DNA of 64,000 nucleotides from Sphaerosporella brunnea (Eukaryota > Ascomycota > Pezizomycetes > Pezizales > Pyronemataceae): assembly GCA_008704415.1 (NCBI GenBank), contig VXIS01000023.1, positions 124,001 to 188,000 of the forward strand, read 5' to 3'. Below are positions 43,850 to 54,959 of this stretch, in pieces (the stretch's first letter is position 1; each line of letters begins with the position of its first letter). Both the position numbers and the translations under genes were made by a program. The notes beneath the pieces were generated by a model. That model had not been told where the DNA came from. It worked only from the letters and a program-made list of their open reading frames with translations, and searched no databases.

Positions 43850-45148
43850 GCCAGCCGCACATTGATGGCTATGCTGCTGGTCACCCCATCTCGTTGTCTT
43901 CGTCTAGCTTAGGATTGACAGCTCTTGGAGTTACGGACACAGCTGTAGAGGAAACAGTACTGGAAGGAAAGCACCTTATTGTTTCTTGCACTCTGTCATT
44001 CCGCAATAAAACTGTTTGTACTCATGCGCTGATAGATTGTGGCGCAACTGGCATATCCTTTGTGGACGAAGACTTCACTCGCCATCACCAACTCCCCTTA
44101 CGCTCCTTAAGAAAACCCCGTGCCCTCGAAGTAATCGACGGCCGTCCAATCTCTTCTGGTGACATCACTCACCTGTCCGTCGCCCAATGTACCATCCAAG
44201 ATCACCAAGAACAACTCCCCATGTTTGTCACCAAATTAGGACACTACACCATTGTGCTCGGAATCCCCTGGCTCCAGCTCCACGACGTTGCGATCCGATT
44301 CAGCTCTCGGACTCTCACCTTCGGATCACAATACTGCCTGGCTCACTGCAACTCCGTACCCACAACCGTTTCAGCCCTTAGCGAAGAACCTCCAGAGGTC
44401 TTTCGGGAACCCATCACAGCAGCACCAGCAAAACTCCACATCGCCTCACTAAAAGCCTCCTCCTTCTGCCTATTGGCCAAGAAAAAGCACCTAGCCGTTT
44501 ATTCCATATCCCTGTACGAAATTAATAGAGCCCTTGAAAAGAAGTACGCCGAAGACAACAACGATCTACGGAAAATTGTCCCCACTGAATTCCATGGCTA
44601 TCTCCCCTTGTTCAAGGAGGCAATTGCAAATAGACTACCGCCGCATCGACCATAAGACCATAAGATTACGCGGAGAGAGGGCTTCGTTCCCCAATTTGGC
44701 CCTCTGTATTCCCTCTCCCGAGAAGAGCTAGAAGCCCTCAAGGCCTGGCTCGAAGAAAACTTGGAGAAGGGATTTATCCGCCGCTCGTCCTCGCCAGCCG
44801 CGTCGCCCATCCTGTTCGTCAAGAAAGCAGACGGGTCTCTACGGCTGTGTGTTGACTACCAAGGCCTGAACGAAGGAACTATCAAGAACAGGTACCCGTT
44901 ACCTCTGATCCAGGAGACACTGATACAGCTCTCCAAGGCAAAATACTTCACGACGTTGGACATGCGAGGAGCCTACAACCTGGTCCGCATGGCTGAAGGG
45001 GAAGAATGGAAGACCACCTTCAGAACCCGCTACTGGCTTTTTGAATCCCTGGTCATGCCTTTCGGACTCACAAATGCCCCTGCCGACTTTCAAGCCTTCA
45101 TCAACGACGTACTTCGACCGTTCCTCGACCGCTTTTGTACGGCCTACC
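43844..45148 (+). pseudogene. Nested gypsy pol, first part (protease to RT YLDD)
   Basis: Frame 1 continues from the putative frameshift: RLGQPHIDGYAAGH, then the protease (HALIDCGATGISFVDEDF, active-site Asp present in a D-C-G form instead of the usual D-S-G). The reverse transcriptase follows: LPPHRP then stop TAA at 44653, in the place normally read as Tyr in [57 protein letters not shown]. The domain ends at RFCTAYL, where the reverse solo LTR interrupts the YLDD catalytic motif at 45149. The 3' part resumes at 45430. Confidence 0.9.
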
Positions 45149-45429
45149 TGTAACGGGACAGGCGCGAGGAAACGTCCAAGGTACGTAGCTTTCGAGGCAA
45201 GGATCGGAGGCAGGAGGACAAGGACAAAAGGCAGAAGAAGACGAGACAAGACAAGGTGGTTCAAGGTTACTAGGTTCGCTGGTATACAAGACGTTCTGTA
45301 AAGAAGAGAAGAAGAAAAGAAACAAAAACAAGTGAAACCTCGCTATTTATGCTTTCCCGTCACGTGACCGCGCGTCACGTGACACCCTAACCCTAGCGCT
45401 GAGCCACCCCTTAATCTTGAGCCGTGACA
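45149..45429 (-). repeat. Solo LTR inserted in the RT active site (reverse)
   Basis: 281 bp, reverse complement of the gypsy LTR (ends TGTAACGGGA and GAGCCGTGACA), flanked by a perfect duplication CTACC (45144-45148 and 45430-45434). Removing it with one CTACC rejoins GCC-TAC-CTC-GAC-GAC, the A-Y-L-D-D residues. Confidence 0.95.
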
Positions 45430-47842
45430 CTACCTCGACGACATCTTGATCTATTCAGAGACCATCGAAGAACACCGCGAGCATATCAAGCAGATCGTCG
45501 ATGCTCTCAGCAAAGCTGGGCGCCACCTCAAGCCGGAGAAATGCAAGTTCTATCAGATGGAGGTCAAGTACCTGAGCTTACTGGTCGAACGCAACGGCAT
45601 CAAGATGGACCCCAGCAAAGTCCAAACAATCATGGACTGGGAACCACCATCCAACCTCAAGGACGTTCAGGAATTCTTAGGATTTGCGAACTTCTATCGC
45701 CGGTTCATTCGCGACTATTCAAAGGTGGTTGCCCCACTCACCTCGCTGACCAAGAAAGACAATGGCCAACCCGTGCCCTTTGTGTGGGGTACCGCGCAGC
45801 AAAACGCGTTTGATACCTTCAAAAAGGCTTTTACAACCGCCCCGATTCTCCGACACTTCGACTATGATCGTGAAGTTGTTGTCAAAACCGATGCATCAGA
45901 CTACGTCTCAGCCGGTGTCCTCTCCCAGTATGACGATGAGGGAACCCTCCACCCCGTCGCCTTCTTTTCCAAGAAACACTCCCCTGCCGAATGCAACTAT
46001 GAGATCTACGACAAGGAGTTGATGGCTATCGTTCGATGCTTCGAGGAATGGCATCCCCACCTTGAAGGCTCTGCGTTCCCTGTCCAGGTTCTCACCGATC
46101 ACAAGAACCTGGAATATTTCATGACAACGAAACTGCTCAACTGTCGCCAGGCCCGCTGGTCCGAATTCCTGTCTCGCTTCAACTTCAAGATAGTCTATTG
46201 ACCCGGTGTTGCTGGTGGGAAACCCGACGCCCTCACTAGGAGGTTTGGAGACCTCCCTAAAGAGGGGGATGAACGACTTTTGGCCAACCAACAGGCAGTC
46301 CTCAAACTGCAGAACCTGCCCAACAATCTACGTTTGATGGCCGAAAACCCACCCAGCACCGGGCCGTCCTCCCTGGAAACCCTGTTTGACAAAGGGTACG
46401 AAGCAGATCCTTTCCCGCAACGAGTCCTAGAGATGCTGGCAAAAGGCACCCGAATCTCCAAAGACATTTCACTTGCCGACTGCTCTGAGCACCAAGGGAG
46501 GCTAATGTACCGCGGATGCTTCTACGTCCCAGATTACGCCCCCCTTCGGCTCCGACTCATTCAAGACCACCATGACCCTTCGACCATGGGACACCCGGGA
46601 CGTGCAAAGACCTTGGAACTCCTATCCCGACGCTACTACTGGACAAGTATGCGACACGACGTTGAGAGATTCGTACGCAATTGTCATACCTGCCGACGGA
46701 CGAAAGCAACAAGACACGCACCGTTCGGAACTCTGAAGCCTCTTCCTGTCCCACACCATCCTTGGCAAAGTGTCTCCGTCGATTTCGTCACTGGACTTCC
46801 TGTCTCGGAAGGCTACGACGCAATCTGCGCAGTAGTCTGCCGACTAACAAAACAACGCCACCTGATGCCCTGTCTTACAACCATCGACGCGGAAGGATTC
46901 GCTCAGCTATTTATTGAAAACGTCTTCAAGCACCATGGCTTCCCCAACGTTCTCATCTCCGACCGAGGCCCCCAATTCGTTGCTAACTTCTGGAAACACC
47001 TTGCTTCCTGTCTTGGAATTGAGACTGCTCCAAGCACCGCCTTCCACCCGCAGACCGATGGTCAGACAGAACGGATCAATGCCGTCACGGAGCAGTATCT
47101 CCGCGCCTACGTATCATACCTGCAGGACGATTGGGAGAAGTATCTCCCCCTGGCCGAATTCGCAGCCAATAACCAGGCTTCCGAGACTACGTCACTGTCT
47201 CCCTTCTTCGCCGTCTATGGCCGTAACCCTAAGTGGTCCTTTGAGCTAGACATTCGGACCGACAACCCCGAACAGGTCGACGCGCAGCTGGTGGCCGAGC
47301 GGATGTCACACATCCACGAAGTTCTATGAGCTGAGATGAAGTACGCCCAAGCCAGATATACTGAAGCCGCCGATCAGTCCCGAGCCCCCGCCCCTGTGTT
47401 CAAAAAGAACGACCTCGTCTGGCTGGACTCTAGGAACTTGCGCACGGAACGACCATCTAGGAAACTCGAAAACAAGCACCTGGGCCCTTACCGAGTGGTT
47501 CGAGCCGTCGGTACCCATGCCTATGAATTGGATATTCCTGACACCATGAAGAACCATTGCACCTTTCCGGTCTCGCTCCTAAACCCGTCATCTTCCGACC
47601 CCCTCCCTGGACAGATCATTCCACCCCCTCTCCCTGTTGTTGTCGATGGCGAAAAAGAATGGTCCGTCGATGCCATTCTGGATTCCCGCTTGGTAAGGGG
47701 ACGCCTCAAATATCTGGTAAAGTGGACCGGCTACGACCCACCGGAATGGGAGGCAGCGGAAGGAATCAATGGCCTTGAAGCTATCGACCGCTTCCACGAA
47801 TTGTACCCGCACAAGCCCGGACCAGTCCCGAATGACAGCTGA
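45430..47842 (+). pseudogene. Nested gypsy pol, second part (RT, RNase H, integrase, chromodomain)
   Basis: Frame 2 from the restored [22 protein letters not shown], then the thumb ([18 protein letters not shown]), RNase H ([17 protein letters not shown] and [15 protein letters not shown]), TGA at 46199 replacing an Arg codon before PGVAGGKPDALTRR, the integrase finger (HHDPSTMGHPG, NCHTCRRTK), the integrase core (SVDFVTGLP, LISDRGPQFV, TDGQTERINAVTE with D, D and E), TGA at 47327 (again a likely Arg codon) and a C-terminal chromodomain (WSVDAILDSRLVRGRLKYLV, then WTGYDPPEWEAAEGI). Only nonsense changes break it; the length is otherwise normal for a Tf1/sushi-like chromovirus. Confidence 0.9.
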
Positions 47843-47877
47843 AGCTTCGTCGGAGCTCAGCCATAGGAGGGGGATAC

Positions 47878-48158
47878 TGTCACGGCTCAAGGTTAAGGGG
47901 TGGCTCGGAGCGAGGGTTAGGGTGTCACGTGACGCGCGGTCACGTGACGGGAAAGCATAAGTGGCAAGGTTTCACTTGTTTTTGTTTCTTTTCTTCTTTT
48001 CTTCTTTACAGAACGTCTTGTATACTAGCGAACCTAGTAACCTTGAACCACCTTGTCTTGTCTCGTCTTCTTCTGCCTCTTGTCCTTGTCCTCCTGCCCC
48101 CGGTCCTTGCCTCGAAAGCTACGTACCTTGGACGTTTCCTCGCGCCTGTCCCGTTACA
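47878..48158 (+). repeat. Right LTR of the nested gypsy element
   Basis: 281 bp. Lacks the 8-bp GC insertion present in the two left LTRs. Preceded by a purine tract AGGAGGGGGATAC. Confidence 0.95.
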
Positions 48159-48163
48159 GAGTT

Positions 48164-50287
48164 CTTAGCCCGCGACGTCAAGTTTAACGAAGGCCGTCTC
48201 TATTCAGAATGTTTTGGATCAGGTCTCGAGGTCAGCTCCTTGACCGTTACCTTCGAAATTCCCGAAAACACTGCACCCGTGCTGCCACCGGCACCAGCGG
48301 TAACTACCTCTACCACTTCTGAGTCACCAGACGAAGCAAGTCAGCAACTTCAGCTTGAAGCTGCTGTACAGCCGCCTCCACCGGCCACGCCGCCTGCAAC
48401 CCGCAGGACCCCCGGCGAATGGTGTGACACTGAGTGTGTCCTCAGCGACTGCCTCGACCCCTATGCCGAGCCTGAATCTGAGGTCTCGCAGAAGTTGCGC
48501 ATTGATATGAATGTGTCGCCGCCTAAGACCAGCACCCGCACGCGCTCCGGCAGAGTTCTCGTTGCTGCAAACACCGCTACTGCTTCTGCTCCCACTACAG
48601 GTACTGCTCCCGCTCCCGCTACAGCTACTTCTCCCACTCCCGCTACAGCTATAGCTTTCATGGTTGAACCAGGACCAAAGACCTACCGTGCTGCATTGAA
48701 GACCCTCGAAGCGGCAGAGTGGGAGGCTGCTGTTAATACTGAAGCGGCTGCACTCGACAGTCACCAAGCGATGGAGTTTATTGCAGAAGGTCTACCTCCA
48801 AAGGCTACGGTTGTCAACAGCAGATGGCTTCTCTCTAAAAAGTACAAAGCCACGGGGGAGATTGATAAGTATAAAGCTCAGTTAATAGCTCAAGGTTTCA
48901 CTCAGAAAGAAGGTTTAGATTTCGATGGGAATGCGATATCTTCCCCATTTGTTGACGCATCAACTATCCGCCTTTGCCTCGGTCTCGCAGCGTAGCTCAA
49001 TCTACAAATCGCCATACTTGACTGCCCAACAGCCTTTCTTGGAAGTACACTGCACGAAACGATTTACCTGCGCCTGCCTGAAGGAAACTGGCAGAACCAC
49101 GACCCCTGGAAAAGAGAGCGCCCGCTTGTCCACCTTCGGAAGACTTTATACGGTCTGAAGCAGTCTGCCAGCGGTGGGTTTGAAGACGTCTATGATTTTC
49201 TGGTTGATCCGGAAAAGAGCTTGAACAGCCCTGTGATTGGACTCACCGCCTCAATTGAAGCTCCCGGTCTTTTCCTTGGCGACAGCATCATCGTTCTGGT
49301 CTACGTCGACGACATCATGATTCTCACCACTTCCCTTGACAAGCTTACTTCCATCTGCAATGCCCTGCACCACCGCTTTCGAGCTGCCCCGCCTAAGGGA
49401 GCCTCTATACCAATTTCAGACCACTTTCAGTATGTGGGTCTTGACGTTCAACTTGACCGGGAGCGCCATACTGCCTACATCAATCAGTCCGGATATATCG
49501 CGAAGGTCCTTGGACAATTCGGCCTGAGAGACGGTCGGCCACGCTACACCCTGATGGAAGCAGGCCTCAAGCTTGGCGCGTCAGAAACGGGGGAGTCGGA
49601 GCCAGTCGACAAGTCCTTATATTGTCAGGCAGTCGGAAGCCTCCTATATATCGCCCTCGGTTCTCGTCCAGATATTGCCTATGTAGCTACCACCCTTAAC
49701 CGCTTTCTACTAATCCCGATCAACGCCACTGGGCTGCCGTAAAACACCTGTTCCGATACTTGAAAGCCACTGCATCCAAGGAGCTCGCTCTTACCTCGCA
49801 GTCAAGCTCTTCACCTATCGTTGCATACGTAGATGCAGACCTCGGTGGAGAGGCCCACACCGGCAAGTCAACCACTGGCTACCTACTCTATGCTTTCGGC
49901 ATCTTAGTCTTGTGGAAGTCCAAGAAACAGACCCGCGTAGCTCAGTCAACCATGGAGTCAGAGTTGATTGCCTCCGCTGCGGTCAAGAGGCAGATTGACT
50001 GGTTTACCGGTCTGCTTTCGGAGCTCATGACAAGCTTACCAATAGCCGCGGTAACGCCGGTGCTTCTCAACGACAATTAAGCCTGCGTGACGGTCCTTAG
50101 CACTGGGAATTTCAAGGGAGATAATCGGCACCTTCGCCTTCGGTTTTATAGCCTGCATGAGGCTGTCGCTACCGAGAAGCTTATAATCAAGCACATTCCG
50201 TCGGACGAAATGCTGGCAGATGGATTGACAAAGGCATTGGGAAGGGTCAAGCACGAGGCGTTTGTGAAGGAAATTGGATTGATTTGA
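48164..50287 (+). pseudogene. Copia pol, 3' half (reverse transcriptase, RNase H)
   Basis: Frame 0 resumes as LARDVKFNEGRLYSECFG. A proline/alanine-rich linker leads to the RT: EPGPKTYRAALKT, VVNSRWLLSKKYKATGEI, then YKAQLIAQGFTQKEGLDF. TAG at 48993 replaces a residue after LCLGLAA. TLYGLKQSASG and VLVYVDDIMILTTS (catalytic YVDD, about 49300) are intact. A missing T in the run at 49704-49706 shifts NRF(S)TNPDQRHWAAVKHL from frame 0 to frame 2. RNase H follows (AYVDADLGGEAHTGKSTTGY, ESELIAS), with TAA at 50078 in the NDNQACV position. The end is a TGA at 50285, 33 bp before the 3' LTR. The gene is inactive from stops and the shift, but domain order and length are normal. Confidence 0.95.
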
Positions 50288-50320
50288 TTCTGATTTGCGA
50301 CCGCATGGGCAACGGGGGAG

Positions 50321-50509
50321 TGTTGGAAAAGGATTTCAGGTGGCAACCGTGAGTCTAGATTTCTTGTTTTTCCGTTCGCCGTAGTTTGCTAGTTGTCCTT
50401 TTTCCTGTTGCTTTGCCCACGCGGCGCTGTATATAAAGGCCCGTCGCTCGCCCTCCGGCGTGAGTAGAGAACCAAGCTTTATCTCCTCTCTCGACCTCGT
50501 CGTTTAACA
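50321..50509 (+). repeat. 3' LTR of the copia element
   Basis: 189 bp; one base differs from the 5' LTR by eye. Followed by AGTAC. TATA-like site at 50430-50437. Confidence 0.95.
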
Positions 50510-50514
50510 AGTAC

Positions 50515-50929
50515 CTCTCCCTGCGCGCAGGCCCACCGCACCGCTATTTACGGCTAGGGACAGGAGTTGCGTTCCCTCACATGGGATTGCTATCAACATT
50601 GCTTTCTTCTGCATTGCAGTCATCAATACAAGAACCCCTACCAGACAGGCCCCGGGCCATAGCAAGCAACAAGTGTGGCACGGACCCATGCACGCTTGCG
50701 GAGCTCGGACTTTTCTCCATCGTCTCTACAACACCTCAAATCCTGATTCCGACATCCGGTGCTCAGGCGTTGAGCCTTCACAGTTTGCGATACCCAACGC
50801 ATACAGTTCTGGTTTCAGCTGCGACTAGGTGACCTAGCGTCCAGAACTATACAGCGCGTGCAGGCGGCTCCATCACAATGATGCCGCGTGGTTGTACCCC
50901 GTGCATTCATTGCCACTTATATCTACACA
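50515..50929. other. No recognisable gene
   Basis: Flank between the copia TSD and the Mutator-like element; one 83-codon plus frame (50581-50832) without motif. Confidence 0.4.
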
Positions 50930-51925
50930 GCTTTTATGCCCCGTACCCCCAAAAAGATAGCGAAATGTCCAACGTACCCCCCCGAAGTGTTTTTTATGCC
51001 CCATACCCCGCAAATCCCACACGTCAAACTGTGACTGGAGATCGTTAGCGACTTTCCCGACACCAATTCACCACACCACCCGCCCAGCTCCGTGCTGACA
51101 CACCATCAACACTGCTGGCGCCCAGTTTCTTCGTACCTAACGATGTCGACACACTGGCAGCTACCAACCACAACCCCGACCACAACCACCGTAACTGCTA
51201 CCACCGCGACCGCGATCCTGGCAAAGAGGGTGCATGTTGGACAGCGGTTCTCCACATTTCACGATTTCAAAGAACACCTCGCACGTTGGGCTGTTTTCGA
51301 AGGTTGGAAGCCTCACTTTGAGAAGTCCAATCGTCGGAAAAATGTGGTTGTCCGTGGTGAACCAACCTGCAACTTTCGCATCGGTCCAAGCAACATGCAT
51401 CGCCTAAACGACCAATCGTCGATCAACATACGTTTTTTTGCTCCAAACAGTGCCAACCATCATGCCGATGACGAAAGACACGAAGCTAAGAGATGTCATA
51501 GCAGCAGCGGTTCAACATCGTCTGCATCGAGTCGTGGAGTATCAAGCAGCGCACAAACTGTTGCAGGACCGGAATTGAAGCTGAGCGAGAGCAGTTTCGC
51601 GTGCTGAAGCGATGTGGTCCATCCGGCGACTTCTATCTCAGCGTGGACACGTTCCAGAGACTGTTTGCGAGGGGGGGACACAGAACTATCGGCAGAAAGG
51701 AGCTGAACTCCCGCCTGGTTTGCGTTGTCAATCTAATACTGTTGGAGTCTAAACGAAGACCTATGATCATCCCCTTTCTTGGAGCTATAAAGACGATGCT
51801 ATTGTGAGGTTCGCGCATTGGGAGGTGCAGCGGTGGTCTCTGAGGGGTACGGGGCATGAAAAAAAACTTGGAGGCGGGCACGCGGGACAATTCGCCATGT
51901 TTTGGGGGGTGCGGGGTGTAAAAGC
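50930..51925 (+). mobile_element. Mutator-like element (MULE) with inverted repeats of about 80 bp
   Basis: Left end GCTTTTATGCCCCGTACCCC; right end in reverse GCTTTTACACCCCGCACCCC. The similarity continues inward past ATAGCGAA(A)TGTCC to TTTTTTATGCCCCATACCCC near 50993-51011 and its partner at about 51853-51876, so each inverted repeat itself holds two copies of the ATGCCCC-ACCCC block. A 9-10 bp TSD is not evident. It carries a MuDR-like transposase N-terminus. Confidence 0.8.
51143..51605 (+). pseudogene. MULE transposase N-terminal fragment
   Basis: From the ATG at 51143 a Thr-rich leader is followed by VGQRFSTFHDFKEHLARWAV and GWKPHFEKSNRRKNVVVRGE, then PTCNFRIGPSN. This matches the N-terminal DNA-binding region of MuDR/FAR1-type transposases (aligned F, W and K positions and the C.FRI zinc-ligand pattern). 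A frameshift near 51440 moves the reading to TKDTKLRDVIAAAVQHRL, then VVEYQAAHKLLQDRN, which resembles the segment before the MULE catalytic domain; two stops follow. The catalytic D-D-E domain is absent. The element is therefore an internally deleted derivative whose inverted repeats might still be mobilised by a complete relative. Confidence 0.7.
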
Positions 51926-52014
51926 CGATATATATATGGAACGGCCTTATCAAACAACTTTATCAAACCACACTACGATCGCTCAAGAACTCAGCCTTCA
52001 CCACAAAACCCTGA

Positions 52015-52998
52015 ATGGAGCCCAACCTGCCAGCCGGCATAGTCCTCCCCAGTCGTGGGCGTCATCAAGAAGACCGTCGACAACTCTCCTCGCATTCGAT
52101 GGCGGTACAACCAAATTTTTCCGGGGTGGCACTTTATATCCGAACCGCACAATGCCACCGTCGGTATTTCCATTGGACCTCATCACCGTGTCTCCGATAT
52201 TATGTAGCTGGATATCGTCAAAGCCACCATCATGAGCGCTGACAAATGCGATTCCTTTTTGGTCGAATTGGAGGGTATTAAACAGCGATACAACTCTATG
52301 TCCCAAGACGCCCGTCTCATACCCAAGGCGGACAACCAGTATCCACGAGGGTGCCTCTCATGGAGTCCGGCTCTTTCGCCAACATGGCCACGAAACGGTG
52401 CGAACCCTTTTTCATCGAGAAGAGGAGCCTTGATACCGAATACGGAAGCATTTGCCTCGCCGATTGTATACTGCACAGGGCAGGCGCTTTCATGCCTGAT
52501 CTGCCTGGTGGTGCTGTCCCAGAGATCGAGATGGATGGCGTTGCTATTATCAACATGAACGATATCGACGACTTTGTCGCGAAGTTGGATCGAGTCGACG
52601 AAGACTATTACAACCTGGGGGAAGTCCAATTGGATGACGTCAAGAGCAGCGACAACATCGACGCCTTCTTCCGCGGGTCCAACCATCTCAAAGACGAGCA
52701 TTTCTCTTCGCCAGACCCAGCGACCTATTCGCGGATCACGTTGCGCCAGATCAGCGCGACCATCCTGTTGGTGTCGCCGAGGGGCAGCATTGTTTGGAAA
52801 TTCATCCCCGTCGACAGGTTACAAAGTGAGATGGCGCACGCCCATCATCCAGGACGTGCAGACTACCATGTGTTGACGCACTCACCGAGGTGATCTGGAA
52901 GCGTCACACCAAGAACATGGTGCGGCGCGTGCATATCGACTGCCAGACCCATAAGAAAATATACTTGGCCTTCGTTTACCTTCCCAATACGGTGAGAA
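52015..52998 (+). pseudogene. Uncharacterised protein gene, apparently frameshifted
   Basis: Starts 90 bp downstream of the MULE end. ATG at 52015 gives MEPNLPAGIVLPS. One frame over comes VIKKTVDNSPRIRWRYNQI, then FPGWHFISEPHNATVGIS, a TAG in a probable Gln position (52205), and ADKCDSFLVELEGIKQRYN. From 52351 another frame reads CEPFFIEKRSLDTEYGSICL, then MDGVAIINMNDIDDFVAKLD, ITLRQISATILLVSPRGSI and WKFIPVDRLQSEMAH. From about 52872 a third frame reads DALTEVIWKRHTKN and HIDCQTHKKIYLAFVYLPN, ending at a GTGAGA that could be a splice donor. The segments are too coherent to be chance. Either it is a pseudogene with about three indels or introns explain part of the shifts. No family recognised. 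Confidence 0.5.
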
Positions 52999-54959
52999 TA
53001 GAGATTATGCATGAGCTTTGTGCTCTCTCCTATTGGGTTTCGGGATTATTTACACATTACAGACCGTCTGATACATTCGGCTGCTTCTATTTCTTTAGAC
53101 TTCGGTTTTGTTGGGATGTTTCCGTCCGTTTGTGGTCCCAAGCGCTGGGGTATTGCATGGCACGGTTGTACTTCCCTTTCTTTGTTTCGTTGATCCAGTG
53201 GCGACTGCAGAACTGCACTCTTTTTTTTTTCATCAATGTAACATTCATGGTCTTCGCGGGTGTTGAACGTTGCCGGACTAAAGACCACCAGCACTTTGTC
53301 AATGTGGGATCGTAGAACGATCTATTCGTGGTGTTTGTGTTGCTCCCTTCGCATTGGGGTCCCCCGGATGATCTGAAAGGGACCGCAATACACTGCGTCG
53401 TTTCCGCACAGTCGACACTCTTCGGTTCTCCACATCAAGCGCGCCTCGTTATCCGCCGTAGTGCGGGTGTTCGCGTTAGTCAGTAAGCCAACGGATAGCT
53501 ACACTCAGTAAACCAAGTCATAATGACATCCCGCCTCCCACAGCGCCCCGTTGCACTCCTTGCATCTGCCCGCTACCGTCCGGCTACCTATCAGTAAAAC
53601 CCTGCCCCTATCGAGCAATCTCCCAACTACCATGGCGGCCTGGGTACTGCCGGTGCTGTGTCTGCAGAAAGGAAAGATTAGTGCGTTAGTAAGCCGCTGC
53701 AGATTGGGTTGTCGCGGAAAGGGTCAACACCCAAACTCTGAACAGTGAGCAGCAGCGAGTGATGATGACATTTGCAGTCTTTCTATAGTAGAGGAGCTGG
53801 TCCCGTACGATGGCACCCTCAGTCCCTGTTCGCGTATCTGACCAAGCAGTAAGACTGGCAGACGAGTGGTCGTCAACACGACAGACGGGCCGCGAGTTTT
53901 CTGCCTCAACAAAAAGCGGTGGCGATATTCGGACGCAAAAGTGGCAGATCAAGGGCAGCGGGAAAATTCCTTGCATTTTGGGGGTTCGCCTACCGTCTGT
54001 CATATTCCGTCATGTGCCACCTCAATCTTGGAATGACGGGTGAGAGGGTGATCTAAGCATACGGTAGTGATAGTTTGTCGGGGCTCGCATTTCTTGGTGG
54101 CGCACTTGTGATCAAGAGTTAGGGTTTTGTGACCAGAACACGTGATGGGCCTACACGCACAGCGGCGTACTCAGGCAGGCCTGACGCCAGTGTTCCCGCA
54201 TGGGGAGTCTTAGCGTTTAGCAGCAAAAGATTTGATCGACGAGCGCGTCACGCAGCGTTTTCATCTCCTTGTGTACTAAAAGGAATCGGAGACTAGATCT
54301 TCAAGGCCTGCTCATCACGTGCCCATCCGGAACCCGTCTCAGGCTGCGCTGCATCCTGCTCGCCATCGCCCTCAGTCAAGGAATCGTGATATCATTACAC
54401 TGTTGCGTCGGATGACAGACAGACAGCGATGGGGGTTGTAACACACAGTGGGTGATTCCGGGCGCTAGAGAAGCGCTAAAACAAGCGAGTGTTTGGCAGT
54501 GAAGCTGTTGCGCTTGCGACTGGGAATGGCGATCAGTTTAACTGTACTACGCGCGACGCAAAGACCATGAGCGTGAGCGAACCGGCGTTGCTAATGCTCA
54601 CTATTACCCACTTGACGTCTCGCCGCCTACATCTGGGCTGAGTCGGTGTGAACGCCGCCGTTGACAGCGCAAAGTGCGAATGGGTTTTTTGGGTCATACA
54701 TCGTCAGTTGAGCGCTTCCAGGTGTGTGGCATGACACTCCTGCTGATCGGGACCGAGACGTTTCATCAACATCACTGGCAGACCTTCGAGTCTGCCTCAA
54801 TGATCACGCTTTCATCCCGAGCGCTGACGGGTGACCTGTGCACGGACACAGAACTAGGGCGCATATTCCTTTCGCCCGCACACCTCAGTGCACGAACAGA
54901 TATCATCTTGCCACAGCAAAAAAACACAATCGACAAGCGAACAATCACCCCCGGTCAAC
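52999..54959. other. No confident gene; possible short mitochondrial-leader-like frame
   Basis: At 53523 an ATG gives MTSRLPQRPVALLASARYRP, which has the basic, hydroxylated look of a mitochondrial targeting sequence. A TAA follows 24 codons in, and the frame then reads NPAPIEQSPNY. A pseudogene or a spliced first exon is possible. The 54000-54900 stretch has no motif. Confidence 0.3.

Larger units (their letters stand above)
41972..48158 (+). mobile_element. Ty3/gypsy chromovirus nested in the copia integrase-RT junction
   Basis: TSD GAGTT (41967-41971 and 48159-48163). Removing the insert and one TSD copy restores the copia frame. Outer LTRs: 41972-42260 and 47878-48158. A second LTR in the same orientation (42343-42627) lies 82 bp inside the left one. 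The body encodes Gag, then Pol in the -1 frame, ending in a chromodomain. A reverse solo LTR of the same family sits in the reverse transcriptase. Confidence 0.95.
39105..50509 (+). mobile_element. Ty1/copia retrotransposon, split by a nested gypsy element
   Basis: Two 189-bp LTRs (TGTTGGAAAAGG...CGTTTAACA) with one visible difference (T/C in CCGTTTGCC), flanked by the duplication AGTAC (39100-39104 and 50510-50514). One frame (frame 0) encodes Gag, protease, integrase and, after the 41972-48158 insertion, reverse transcriptase and RNase H, the copia domain order. Many stops and a one-base deletion make it inactive. A purine tract AACGGGGGAG precedes the 3' LTR. Confidence 0.95.
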
